In this document: positions 1 to 8,852 of the stretch, piece after piece
How the letters are laid out: each line of letters starts with the position of its first letter
How positions within the stretch are numbered: the stretch's first letter is position 1
Source: Haplosporangium gracile
Taxonomy: Eukaryota > Mortierellomycota > Mortierellomycetes > Mortierellales > Mortierellaceae
Direction: 5' to 3'
Assembly (NCBI GenBank): GCA_015499985.1
Contig: JAAAUF010000313.1
Location: forward strand, 1 to 40,304
Length of the DNA stretch: 40,304 nt
The notes under the pieces: generated by a model
Databases searched by the model: none
Told to the model about the DNA's origin: nothing
Seen by the model: the letters and a program-made list of their open reading frames with translations, nothing else
Made by a program: the position numbers and the translations under genes

Positions 1-725
1 GAAACGTAGGTAAAACGGCCTTGGTGGTCACAGACGGCGGTACATCCCATGGCGTCGACGAACTTCCGCGTGTTCCAGGAAACGGTACCATGATGAGGAG
101 CAGATTCAAAAGGCAGGGGTACACCGTCCACTGCGCCGATCGCATTAGGAAAACCTTTCTCGTACTTGAACCAGGAAGTGATGACGGCTTTTCTTGCTTC
201 GTCTGGCCAAACAATGAACTCAGGCTGTAGTTCCTCGATTGCAAAGATGCATCGCCACGTATAGAGGTTGACCGAGCCTTGGCCGATGCCCATTGTGAAG
301 GCAACCTTGTGAGTCGAGAGTCCTTTGGTACCTAGACGATACAGGGCGACCATGAGCTGTGTCTTGACCGGCGCTTGAGGTCGAGCTGGATCTTTGGGCT
401 TGAATTGTTCACTCTCTTGAACCAACTCCACTAGACGGTCGAGTTGTAGTAGGGTAAGGCGAAGAATCCTCTGTAATTTGTCAGGGGAGTACTTTGGAAG
501 AATTTCTTCCCGCAGCACGGTTGAGAATGGCATACGCTGTCGAGGATTGAGATAGCGTGTGGTGTGAAGGTATACAAGAATTTCGTAATAGGCAAGAGGC
601 AAAAAAGGGTGGAGTCCAGGCTGTATGGATAGAGACTGAACATGATCCTCGCATGCCTGGACAAAGAGTTTCTCATAATCCTTAAGAAGGAGCTGACGAC
701 TGGTGAGTCGCTGCTGGGGGGGCAT
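1..725 (-). CDS. PIF/Harbinger-type DDE transposase (HARBI1-like), 3'-partial
   Basis: The minus strand is open from 725 to the window edge (about 241 codons) and the gene continues leftward out of the window. After an N-terminal region (MPPQQRLTSRQLLLKDYEKL) comes a helix-turn-helix-like stretch (TKGLSTHKVAFTMGIGQGSV, about 250-320) and then the start of the DDE_Tnp_4 nuclease fold: FPNAIGAVDGVPLPF carries the first catalytic Asp, followed by WNTRKFVDAMGCTAVCDHQG, the usual strand after it. The second and third acidic residues lie outside the window. This is the family layout of PIF/Harbinger transposases and their domesticated HARBI1 relatives. I chose the ATG at 725; an in-frame ATG at 866 would add 47 low-complexity residues. 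No stop or frameshift is seen in the visible part, so it may be a live element or a domesticated gene. No terminal inverted repeats were recognised. Confidence 0.78.
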   Translation of the reverse strand, partial: MPPQQRLTSRQLLLKDYEKLFVQACEDHVQSLSIQPGLHPFLPLAYYEILVYLHTTRYLNPRQRMPFSTVLREEILPKYSPDKLQRILRLTLLQLDRLVELVQESEQFKPKDPARPQAPVKTQLMVALYRLGTKGLSTHKVAFTMGIGQGSVNLYTWRCIFAIEELQPEFIVWPDEARKAVITSWFKYEKGFPNAIGAVDGVPLPFESAPHHGTVSWNTRKFVDAMGCTAVCDHQGRFTYV

Positions 726-1242
726 GAGTGAGAATTGCTGTTTAGGGAGTTGTTGCAGGGGAGAAGAGTGTGTGAAGGGAGGAGAGGACGAATGAGAGAA
801 TAATTTATTGTCTTTGATTAGAATAAGGCTTGATATCGGGAACAACCAATGGGAGCGCGAGTTCATGGGAACCAATGGATGTACACGCTCAAGAATAATT
901 ATTCAGTACCCATTTTTTGCAATGAAAATGGCTCAGGGGCCGACCAGTCGCCGACTAAAAGATAAATGAATTTGAAACTAACTGCCCATTCTGATCATCT
1001 GACGATGTGGCTATATGTCTTTTAACAATCGCGTGGCCATGTGCTTGGGATTGATCTTCAGAATGTTCCCCTGAATTGCCCTTTGGAATGCCCTTGGGAA
1101 TGCCTTTAGGGAAGGAAAAAAAATTACATTTTTTTTCGTTAGCCCTTTTTTCCTTCCTTGCTTTCGTTTTCCCTCCTTTTCACGTTCACCTCCTTTCTTC
1201 TCCTCTAATTCACTCCACTGATTTACCACATCCTCTTCCTAC
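726..1242. other. Divergent intergenic region
   Basis: This 517-bp spacer separates the minus-strand transposase from the plus-strand F-box gene. Its right half (about 1120-1240) is T/C-rich on the plus strand, like the leaders of the other genes here. No RNA gene, clear TATA box or transposon end was seen. Confidence 0.5.
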
Positions 1243-2448
1243 ATGACAACAATTCTTGATCTCCCAGACGAGATCCATCTGCTGATTGGAGACCACCTAT
1301 ACAACCATGCCCTCTACTCCCTTATCCGCGCCTGCCGCTCCTTCTACTCTGCCTACATCGTCTGCCTCTGGTCCAATGTGACTCTCCAGCTCTACAAGGG
1401 CAACATCATAGACGCCAACGCCGTCCGTGCCAATCTTCACAGAGTCGAAACTATCCATTTCTCGTCAAACTTAACGGAGGAGTACTACACCATCGTCTTC
1501 CCTCGCCTGCACGCCCTACGATTCGACACCTTTTATGGAGACGAAAAGCTACCATACTACCTGCAAGTCCAACCAGCTGAGAAGATTCAGTTCATTCGAC
1601 ATCATCCCTTTGTCAGGGCTTTGACCTACCAGCATAACGATGTTTTACCAAAGGAGTTCTGGGAGGTTGTAGGGACTGAGTGGACATCTCTTGAGGATTT
1701 GAGTTTTACGGGACTTGTCGAGACAGATGCACTGGATGCGTTTTGGAGAGTCTGTGACCGGGTCCAGAACCTTCGTTTAACGAATGTCAACCTTCCGGAG
1801 AGTGTTCCCATTCTATCGACCCTCTCCTTCCAGCAACTTCAGCAATTGAGTGTCGTAAAATACAACTGGCCGACTGCGACCCCCCAGCGGACATGGCCCT
1901 TGCAATTGCTTGAGCAGGTGAAGAAGTCACCAGGCCTGAGGCTTTTGGCGTGGAGGGTAACGGATGTTGCGTTCCCTGTTCGGATGTTCCAGGACACGCT
2001 TGCTGAGGAGGATTGCTGGCCGGAATTGTGCGAACTCGACATTGATGACCAAAGATGCACCGACCAAGATCTGGCCCAGATGCTTAGGATACTGCCATCG
2101 CGACAGCTGACGAGTTTCGATCATTCAGGTGACAGACTGGGTCCACTGACATTCGACTGTCTGCGGCAGCTTTACCCCGAACACCTGACGGAGTTGAACT
2201 TTGGGAACTGTTGTGGAACCACCAGTGCCATGATTCAGGTGATGCTGATGAGATGTGCCCACCTTGCTCATTTCGTCGCGCCGTATCTCCTTGTTCGGGA
2301 TATTGTCACGGCACCAAAACCCTGGGCTTGTCTAAGGCTGGAAAAGCTGGCGGTTTATATTGCCAGGGAGAAGGGTGATGAGGCGGGATGGGATGACCAA
2401 GTGATCGAGCAAATCGCGAAATTACGACGACTCTTGGATTTGAACTAG
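1243..2448 (+). CDS. F-box/LRR-like protein, MTTILDLPDEI family, C-terminally truncated
   Basis: An intact 401-residue reading frame. Residues 1-45 (MTTILDLPDEIHLLIGDHLY, then ACRSFYSAYIVCLWSN) match the F-box start of the intact paralogues at 22447-24042 and 24333-25919. The rest is the degenerate leucine-rich part of that family (VRANLHRVETIHFS, LTEEYYTIVFPRLHALRF, PKEFWEVVGTEW, DAFWRVCDRVQNLRL, AMIQVMLMRCAHLAHF). F-box proteins usually bind Skp1 in SCF ubiquitin ligases; that role is inferred from family membership. The paralogues are 528-531 residues, whereas this one stops at a TAG (2446-2448) right after LRRLLDLN. The same frame then stays open to 2862 with the family's C-terminal module. 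The locus is therefore either a recent pseudogene, a truncated protein, or a readthrough case. No intron that would remove the stop without deleting conserved residues was found. Confidence 0.72.
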   Translation: MTTILDLPDEIHLLIGDHLYNHALYSLIRACRSFYSAYIVCLWSNVTLQLYKGNIIDANAVRANLHRVETIHFSSNLTEEYYTIVFPRLHALRFDTFYGDEKLPYYLQVQPAEKIQFIRHHPFVRALTYQHNDVLPKEFWEVVGTEWTSLEDLSFTGLVETDALDAFWRVCDRVQNLRLTNVNLPESVPILSTLSFQQLQQLSVVKYNWPTATPQRTWPLQLLEQVKKSPGLRLLAWRVTDVAFPVRMFQDTLAEEDCWPELCELDIDDQRCTDQDLAQMLRILPSRQLTSFDHSGDRLGPLTFDCLRQLYPEHLTELNFGNCCGTTSAMIQVMLMRCAHLAHFVAPYLLVRDIVTAPKPWACLRLEKLAVYIAREKGDEAGWDDQVIEQIAKLRRLLDLN

Positions 2449-2862
2449 GCATGGGAACCGTCTTGCTCGCTGTGCGTAGGTGGACCCTCGCTTCGCTCTG
2501 CTAAGGATCTGGAGACTTTGGACCTGCGAATTAGACCGGGGATGATGGTCTCTTACCCCCATTCCACTTCGACAGACAGCAGCAGCAGTGATGGCGGCGG
2601 CGATGGCTGCGGAGACGAAGGTGGCAGAGGCAGTGACAGCGAAGGCATCGTTGACATCAGATGTTGGTCTAGTCTGGTGCAATTGCGGGAGTTTTCGTTC
2701 AGTGAGGACCGACAGACTCTTGGAATGAAGGAGGCGCTGTGGATGGGTAAGCACTGGAAGGATCTGTGGTCCCTCAATGGTGCGTTTGAGGGCGTTGAGG
2801 GTGATGATGTCGTCAAGCTGGATCAGTTGCTCCAGGAGAAAGGTGTCTCTTACTATAAGTAG
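2449..2862 (+). pseudogene. Detached C-terminal module of the upstream F-box gene
   Basis: In frame with 1243-2448 but beyond its TAG stop. The frame is open to the stop at 2860-2862 and encodes the family tail: DLETLDLRI, a Ser/Gly/Asp-rich linker, CWSSLVQLREFSF, EDRQTLGMKEALWM, KHWKDLWSL and the terminal EKGVSYYK. Compared with intact paralogues (FDGDRQ...EALWMVEYW) the module has not collected further stops, so the nonsense change looks recent. There is no convincing start codon of its own, although an ATG pair lies near 2541. It is best read together with the upstream reading frame. Confidence 0.68.
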
Positions 2863-3163
2863 CGTGTTGGATGTCAATGCATGTAATCATGCCTAGTACC
2901 TTTCTGCCTGTCTGTCTGTTTGTGTTGTGCGTTTTTTCAACGTTGATCTGAGGTCCGAAAAAAAAAGGGGGACGAAGAAAGAATGCCCCCTCTGCTTTTT
3001 CTGTTGTTGTTTTTCTTTCTCATTTCTTTTTTTTTTCCTTTCTCCTTTCTCATCCCCCTTCCTTTATTCTATCTCATTAATCTCTTTCCCCTCTTCCTTT
3101 TCATCACCCTCTGCCATTTACAACTTTCTCTCTTTCACATTCATCATAACTTCTACTGTTTGC
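2863..3163. other. Spacer with pyrimidine-rich leader
   Basis: About 300 bp between two tandem F-box copies. From 2990 to 3160 the plus strand is strongly T/C-rich (runs of TTTCTTTCTC type), resembling a fungal promoter/leader preserved upstream of the following pseudogene. No gene is supported here. Confidence 0.5.
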
Positions 3164-4764
3164 CATGGTGTCAATCCAGGAGATCCATTTCCTGATCAGA
3201 CATCACCTACGCATCCACATCCTAAATTCCTCTACTCCCTCATTCGCACCTGCCATTCCTTGCACCCCTCTTACCTACCCTGTCTCTGATCCAACCTGAA
3301 AGTATAAAACCTCAGGGGTAGTACCATCGGCACCCCCTTCATTCGCACTAACGCCCGCCTCGTCGAAACTATCACTTACTCTCCAAAACTGACAGAGGAG
3401 TACTACGCCATCATCTTCCCTCATTTACACACCCTGCAACTGAACCATTTTATGAAATCAAAAGCAAGCGGCTATTCTACCTGCAAGTCCCTCTGGCCCA
3501 TAAGATTCAGGTTATTCGACACCATCCCTTTGTGAAGAAGTTGGCCTACCAGCACAGAGAAATTCTACCAAAGGAGTTCTGGGAGGTTGTAAGAACAGAG
3601 TAGACACGACTTGACGAATTGGAGTTTTCGAGTATTATCAAACAAGGTGCGGTCGATGCATTCTGGACGGTCTGCGACCGGGTCAAGAACCTTCGCATAG
3701 CGGATGTGAGCCTTTCGTAGAGTGTTTCCATTATGTCAACACTTTCCTTTCAGCAACTTCGAGAATTGAGTGTCATAAGGTCCTATTGGCGGAGCGAGTT
3801 CCCTCATCGAACATGGCCCTTGCAGATGCTGGAGCAGGTCAAGAAGTCATAAGGCCTGAGGTACTTGATGTGGGATGTGTCGAATATCCCATTTCCTGCT
3901 CAGGTGTTCCAGAACACGTTCGCAGAGGAAGGTTGCTGGTCGACATTGTGTAAGTTCAACATTGACGACCGTAGATGCCCTGACCAAGATCTGGCCTAGA
4001 TGCTCAGGTTGCTCCCGTCACGCCGACTGAAGAACTTTATCTGGGCGATTGACGGCACATTTCCATCCTTGACGTAGAACTATCTGCGGAAAAAGTACTT
4101 TTAGTCACTTGCGAGAGGTGAAGCTTGCGAAATGTAAGGGCATCACGAGCGCCATGGCCCAGGAACTTTTGACGGGGTGTATCCATCTTGTTCATCTCAA
4201 TGTCCCATATGTTTTTGTCCGGGATATTGCCGCTGCACCGAAACCCTGGGGATGATTGAAACTCGAGCACTTGACGGCCTATATCGCCAAGGAACCTAGG
4301 GATGAGGCAGAGTGGGAGAGGAAGGCCTTTCAGTAGATTTCGAGGCTGCGACGACTTCTAGTTATGGTCTTGAACGGGATCCGTATTTCTACGCTTGCGG
4401 TCGCAATGATCGTATTCGACCCCATTTCAATGGCCTCATTGGACTTTCGAATCGCCTGTTCTCTGTCAGAGAACTCCTCTGGAAACGTCGATGGCGTTGC
4501 GTCAGGGAAGGAGATGGAGAAAGAGAAGAGTGAGGAGGCAGTGAGAGTGATAGTGAAGGCAGTGTCGGTGTCAGTTGTTGGTGAACCTTGGTACAATTGC
4601 AAGAGTTTGAGTTTGGCGGCAATCGGCAGAAGATTGGGATGGAGGCATTGTGCATGATTGAGCACTGGAAGGATCTGGTGATTGTCAGGGGTTGCGCTGA
4701 GAGTGTTGAGGTGAGAAAAGTGAAGCAATTCTTGGTTGGAAGGGGCATTCTGTACTATGGGTAG
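3164..4764 (+). pseudogene. F-box/LRR-like family pseudogene, many stops and frameshifts
   Basis: Full-length decayed copy of the neighbouring gene. The start (ATG at 3164) reads MVSIQEIHFLI, then shifts frame to LYSLIRTCHSL and PCL, where a TGA replaces the Trp codon of CLW. Recognisable blocks follow in order: ARLVETITYSPKLTEEYYAI (near 3360), PKEFWEVVRTE (3570), DAFWTVCDRVKNLRI (3660), TWPLQMLEQVKKS (3810), DDRRCPDQDLA (3965), LTAYIAKEPRDEAEWE (4275), EALCMIEHWKDLVIV (4640) and GRGILYYG just before the TAG at 4762-4764. At least eight in-frame stops interrupt it. Several are C-to-T or G-to-A changes relative to the paralogue (TGG to TAG or TGA, CAG to TAG) and others are not. It follows the broken gene at 1243-2862 in the same orientation, so the pair is a tandem duplication. 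Confidence 0.85.
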
Positions 4765-5167
4765 AGCATTTCGAGAGTAGGATGAACAAAATAAATGAGA
4801 CGTGTTTTTTTTACGCTTTTTTTTTTTTTTACTATTCTTGTTTTTTCTTTCCATCTTCTCCCACTTCGTTCTTTCTTCGTTTTCATTTATCCTTACTCGT
4901 ACGCTCTTTATTTTTTTGTTACTGTTTGTTGTTCATTAGGTGCAATAACACTTTTTATTCTTTGAGAAAGAGCGGTAGTAGTAGTAGTAGGAGTAGCGGG
5001 TGTATCATGAAGATGGTAGTGAAAGAAAAAAAAAATTAAGAAATTAGATAAGAGGGATTACAATTGTACATGAAGGTAAGAAAGGCATGAATAAAGAAAG
5101 AAAGAAAAAATATACATGCAGAAGGAAAGAAAGAAAGAAAGACAAGGGCTTTTTTCTCTCTCTCTCT
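4765..5167. other. AT-rich convergent spacer with simple repeats
   Basis: This lies between the plus-strand F-box pseudogene and the 3' end of the minus-strand ABC transporter. It contains T-tracts (4804-4830), a TAG/GTAGTA repeat near 4975-4995, AAAG-type purine repeats (5094-5140) and a CT run (5155-5168) next to the transporter stop codon. It probably holds the 3' ends of both units. No gene is seen. Confidence 0.5.
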
Positions 5168-8100
5168 CTACTTCTGTTTGGAACGATCCACGAGCTTGAA
5201 GGCAAAGAACGCCAATACATGCCAGCCCAAAAGAATAATCGCCATCGCTTGAAAGCACCACCAGAACTGATCCAATTCATATGTATGCGACAAAGGCTCC
5301 TTCTGGATCTCTTCCCACGGGCGAGCTTGAACTTCACGCAAATAGATTGCTTCAATTGCATAACGCGGGGCAGAAATGACCCACAACCAGCGGGTGGCGG
5401 TGTAACCAGAGGATGCATTGGGAGACATGACGTCGGCGAGGTCAGGGGCGTCTCCCGAGAAGACGATTGCCCAGGCGAGCGTGAACCCTGTCCCGACCAG
5501 AGCGACGCGGTTCTGGGGGACGAGGGCCGAGAGGAGGTAGCCCATTGCGAAGGCGACGGCGTAGAGATTAATGATGATGAAAAGGAGGTAGAAGTAGTTT
5601 GAACGTTCGTTGAAGAAGATGACGAGAGAGATAGAGAACATGATTCCGGCGAGGACGATCCGTGGGATGTCAGCGATGACCTTTGCGAGGTAGTAAGGCA
5701 GAGTGAGAAGGACGGAGGACTTCTCGCGCCAGTAGACAATTTTTTCGTTGCCAAAGGTCGTTGTTCCGACGGAGATTCCTGCGAAGCAGACGCCGAGCGC
5801 GATAAAGACCCCAACCTCTGTGAGGTGGTCCGCCGGGTGGGTGCAAGCTGGCTTAAGCTGGAAGGGGGTCATCGCACAGACCAGATCGGGTTGACGACCG
5901 AGATAATCAAACCTCGACGCGGCGACTGAAATGAAGAGTCCACAACCGAGATGCAACAACTGGTCGTACAGGAACTGTCGCTGGTTCCTGTAGATTTGTA
6001 AACGGGCGCGGTTGAGGCAAAGCCAGAACATGACAAAGGGGTTGGCGGTATTGCGGACAGGATCGTTTCGACGAAGGAAGAGACCTTCGATGGTTTCGAG
6101 GGTTTCGGCAAAGACACCCTTCCACCACATGCGGGTCTCGATCAGGAAGATGCGGATCGATTTCTGGCAGGTTTCGACGAAGGTCAGATTTTCGGGTGGA
6201 GGTGGTTCAGAGTACATGGAGGTAAAGTCGGTCAGACACATGGAGGGCCGGGGGGAAGAAGGATTGGATCGTTGGTGGAGGGAGTCTTGAGGGGAGAGGG
6301 TGACGGATTTATGCTGGCTGTGGCGTTTGTGGTGGGCTTGTGGTGGTGGGTGGAGGGTTGCTGATGATGAAGAGGAGTGAATTGCATGCGAGAATGCGTT
6401 GTTGCTATTGCTGGAGAGACTGGTCATGGCGAGGGAATCGGGGAGCTCATGATTGCCGGCCTGCTGGATCGAGATGGCCGACTGGTTTAGATTGGAGTAG
6501 GAAACCAGCGCCGAGACCCTCGGGTTCAAGTGAGGCGAACTTGTCAAGGACGAAGCGTGATAAGCACCTGATGGGTGACGGTACTCGACGCCGTTCCTGG
6601 CATCGGCATAGTACGTTTGAGCACGCCTGCAGTATGACTCCCAGTACCGCGACAAGTAGAAGGGCTTGAACTTTTTCGTGATCTTGGACTTGACATTGTT
6701 GGAGATGACGTCCATATAAAAGTCCGAAGGGCTAGAGTCGACAGGGACTGGGAACCCGATTGCTGCAAAGTAGGCAAGAGCCTCTGTCCGAGGTCCATGG
6801 AACACCACACGACCGTTCTGGCCGAGCAAGAGCAAGTCATCAAACTGATTGAAGGCAATAGGGCTGGGTGAATGGATGACCGCGGCAACAGTGAGTCCCT
6901 TCCTCCTCGCAACTGACTTCAACAGCTTACAAACATCTCCACTTGTACTCGAATCCAGCCCAGAAGTCGGCTCGTCCAAGAACAAGATACTGGGCTCTGT
7001 CACCAACTCCATCCCAATATTCACGCGCTTCCTCTGGCCACCCGAGATCCCTCTCTGCTCTGCATCCCCAACCACAGAATCCATAGTCGAGTTCAAGCCC
7101 AAGAAATCAACAATCTCGAGGACCTTCTCAGTCTTTTGAGAATGGGTCAGATCGGAGGGGAGACGCATGTAGGCGGAATGAAGGAGGACGTCGTGGACGG
7201 TGAGTTCGCGCATCATGACATCTTCTTGTGGGACAAATCCGATGAGCTTGCGGTAGTAGGAAAGGTCTTGTTCGAGCCCGTTGATACGGATCTTGCCCTC
7301 TTCCTTGGGGACCTTGGAGGTTAACATCGAGATTAAGGTTGTTTTGCCGGATCCCGAGGGGCCCATGATCGCGCATGTTCTGCCACTGCGGAGAACTCCC
7401 GATACGTTCTATTGGAATGAAAAGTGAAAACATGTGAGTGACTCGAGGAGATGAAGAAAACATACGCATGTAAGATGATGTGGTACAAAAAAAAGTGTGC
7501 ATGTGTGTTTACCTGGAGGATGGGTGTGCCATTAGGAAGGGTCAATCCCAAACGCTCAAACTCAATGTCAAACATAAGTTCGACCCTACCAGAGTTCCCA
7601 ACCTTCATATTCCTCACAGAAGTCCCCACACTCGTCCAATCCTCCTCCACCTCTTTATCCTCCTCCTCCCCTTCTCCTGACACCTGAACAACAGTAGCCT
7701 TCTTACTCGTCAACTCAGAAGTCGATTCGTTGTTGGGATCCGTAACATGGATATCAGGCTGACTATCGTTGGTACCCTTGATCTTCTCAACCCTCGAATC
7801 ATCCTCTTCCTCGGGAAGCAACAAGTTGTCGTGTTTGGCGTGATGGGTATGGATCCACCGGAGTCGCTTCTCGAGATGATGTGCCCTGACGGCCTCGATG
7901 CGGTTATGGATCCAGAAGGCGATACAGATTCCGATGATCAGGAGGAGTGCGAAGAGGACGAGGCCAAATTTCGAGGCAGAAGTGCTTCCAGGTGGACACG
8001 AGGCCAACCAAAAGCATGATGTCTATTTGTCAAACATAGAAGTGGTTCTTAGTTAGTTGAAGATACAAAATAAGAAAGGGTGAAATTGTACTAAAAGAAA

Positions 8101-8852
8101 GGATGGTTATGACTGTAGCAATGGGGGAATGAGGAAGGAGATACTTACGCCTCCTCCGACAGATCCGGCGGGACAGTATTGGTTCTGGGGGCAGATTGTG
8201 ATCGACCTTGTGTCCTCTGAACAGTAGTAGCCCGGACAGCAGTACATGGGTTGCGCCGTATTTGCTGGACAATAGAAGCCCTATTGGTGATATGGATGTA
8301 TGAGTGAGGACGGTTGTTCTTGTTAGCTATCATAAAACGAAAATGAATGCGAGGCAAAGGGGTTGGTTGTGGCGGGGAGCAACGGGGGGGAGGGGGGGGA
8401 GGGGGGGGAGGAGTTCTTACGGGTGGACATTTTGCAGAATGCTTGGGCGACAGACAAAACGATCTATATGAATGGACGGAAGAAGAAGTCGAGAGGGATG
8501 ATGAGCAAGGAAGGGCGAGGGGGGGAGAGATAATAGGGGAAACTAGGTAGCTGAGTGTGTGTGTGTGTACATGCTTACCCAGCGGGGCAGTTCCAGGTGG
8601 GCGTCGATGAGTTTGTTAGTGAAGTGAGGGGTGTTTGGACATATTGGCAGGATGGTCCACTTCCAGCCTAGAAAGAAGAGATGGAGAGGTGAGAATAAAA
8701 TATAAATCGTCCGATGTTAGAGGTGAAGGAGTTTCGATGTTTTGTTGAAACAGTGCCGACAGTATTGAAGGAAAAGAGAGAGATGGAGGACGTACGACTA
8801 TGCTGGGGGCATTGACCAGCTTCAGCAGGCCGTAGTACTCGACAGGGTCCAT
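5168..8852 (-). CDS. ABCG-family (Adp1-like) ABC half-transporter with cysteine-rich ectodomain
   Basis: Six exons on the minus strand, all with GT-AG introns: 8852-8796, 8667-8579, 8463-8421, 8280-8149, 8022-7513 and 7408-5168, giving about 1023 residues. Residues 20-125 are Cys-rich and modular (WNCPAGSFC, CPPGFYCPANT, YCCPGYYC, CPQNQYCPAGSV, SCFWLASCPPGS), followed by a membrane segment at about 126-146. The nucleotide-binding domain has Walker A GPSGSGKT (293-300), signature ISGGQ (398-402), Walker B ILFLDEP (418-424) and an H-loop histidine (IHSPS, about 456). A Ser/His-rich linker leads to the C-terminal ABC2 membrane domain. The order NBD then TMD with a luminal Cys-rich N terminus matches yeast Adp1 (about 1049 residues) and plant ABCG24/28. 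The substrate is unknown. The start at 8852 is the only in-frame ATG after a stop; it gives no signal peptide, so an upstream coding exon is possible. Confidence 0.88.
8384..8411 (+). repeat. G-tract cluster in an ABC transporter intron
   Basis: Three runs of 7, 8 and 8 G separated by single A residues, then AGG, on the plus strand. On the coding (minus) strand this is a C-tract just downstream of the 5' splice site of the third intron (donor GTAAGA at 8420). Such a run could fold as a G-quadruplex/i-motif, which is an inference from the tract pattern. Confidence 0.8.

Noticed and set aside
21..230. Plus-strand open frame at the left edge
   Set aside because: It is the shadow of the minus-strand Harbinger transposase, which carries the recognisable motifs.
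2401..2479. Possible intron (GTGATC ... CGTAG) that would remove the TAG in the first F-box gene
   Set aside because: It would delete the conserved EQIAKLRRLLDL block kept in all paralogues, so splicing is an unlikely explanation.
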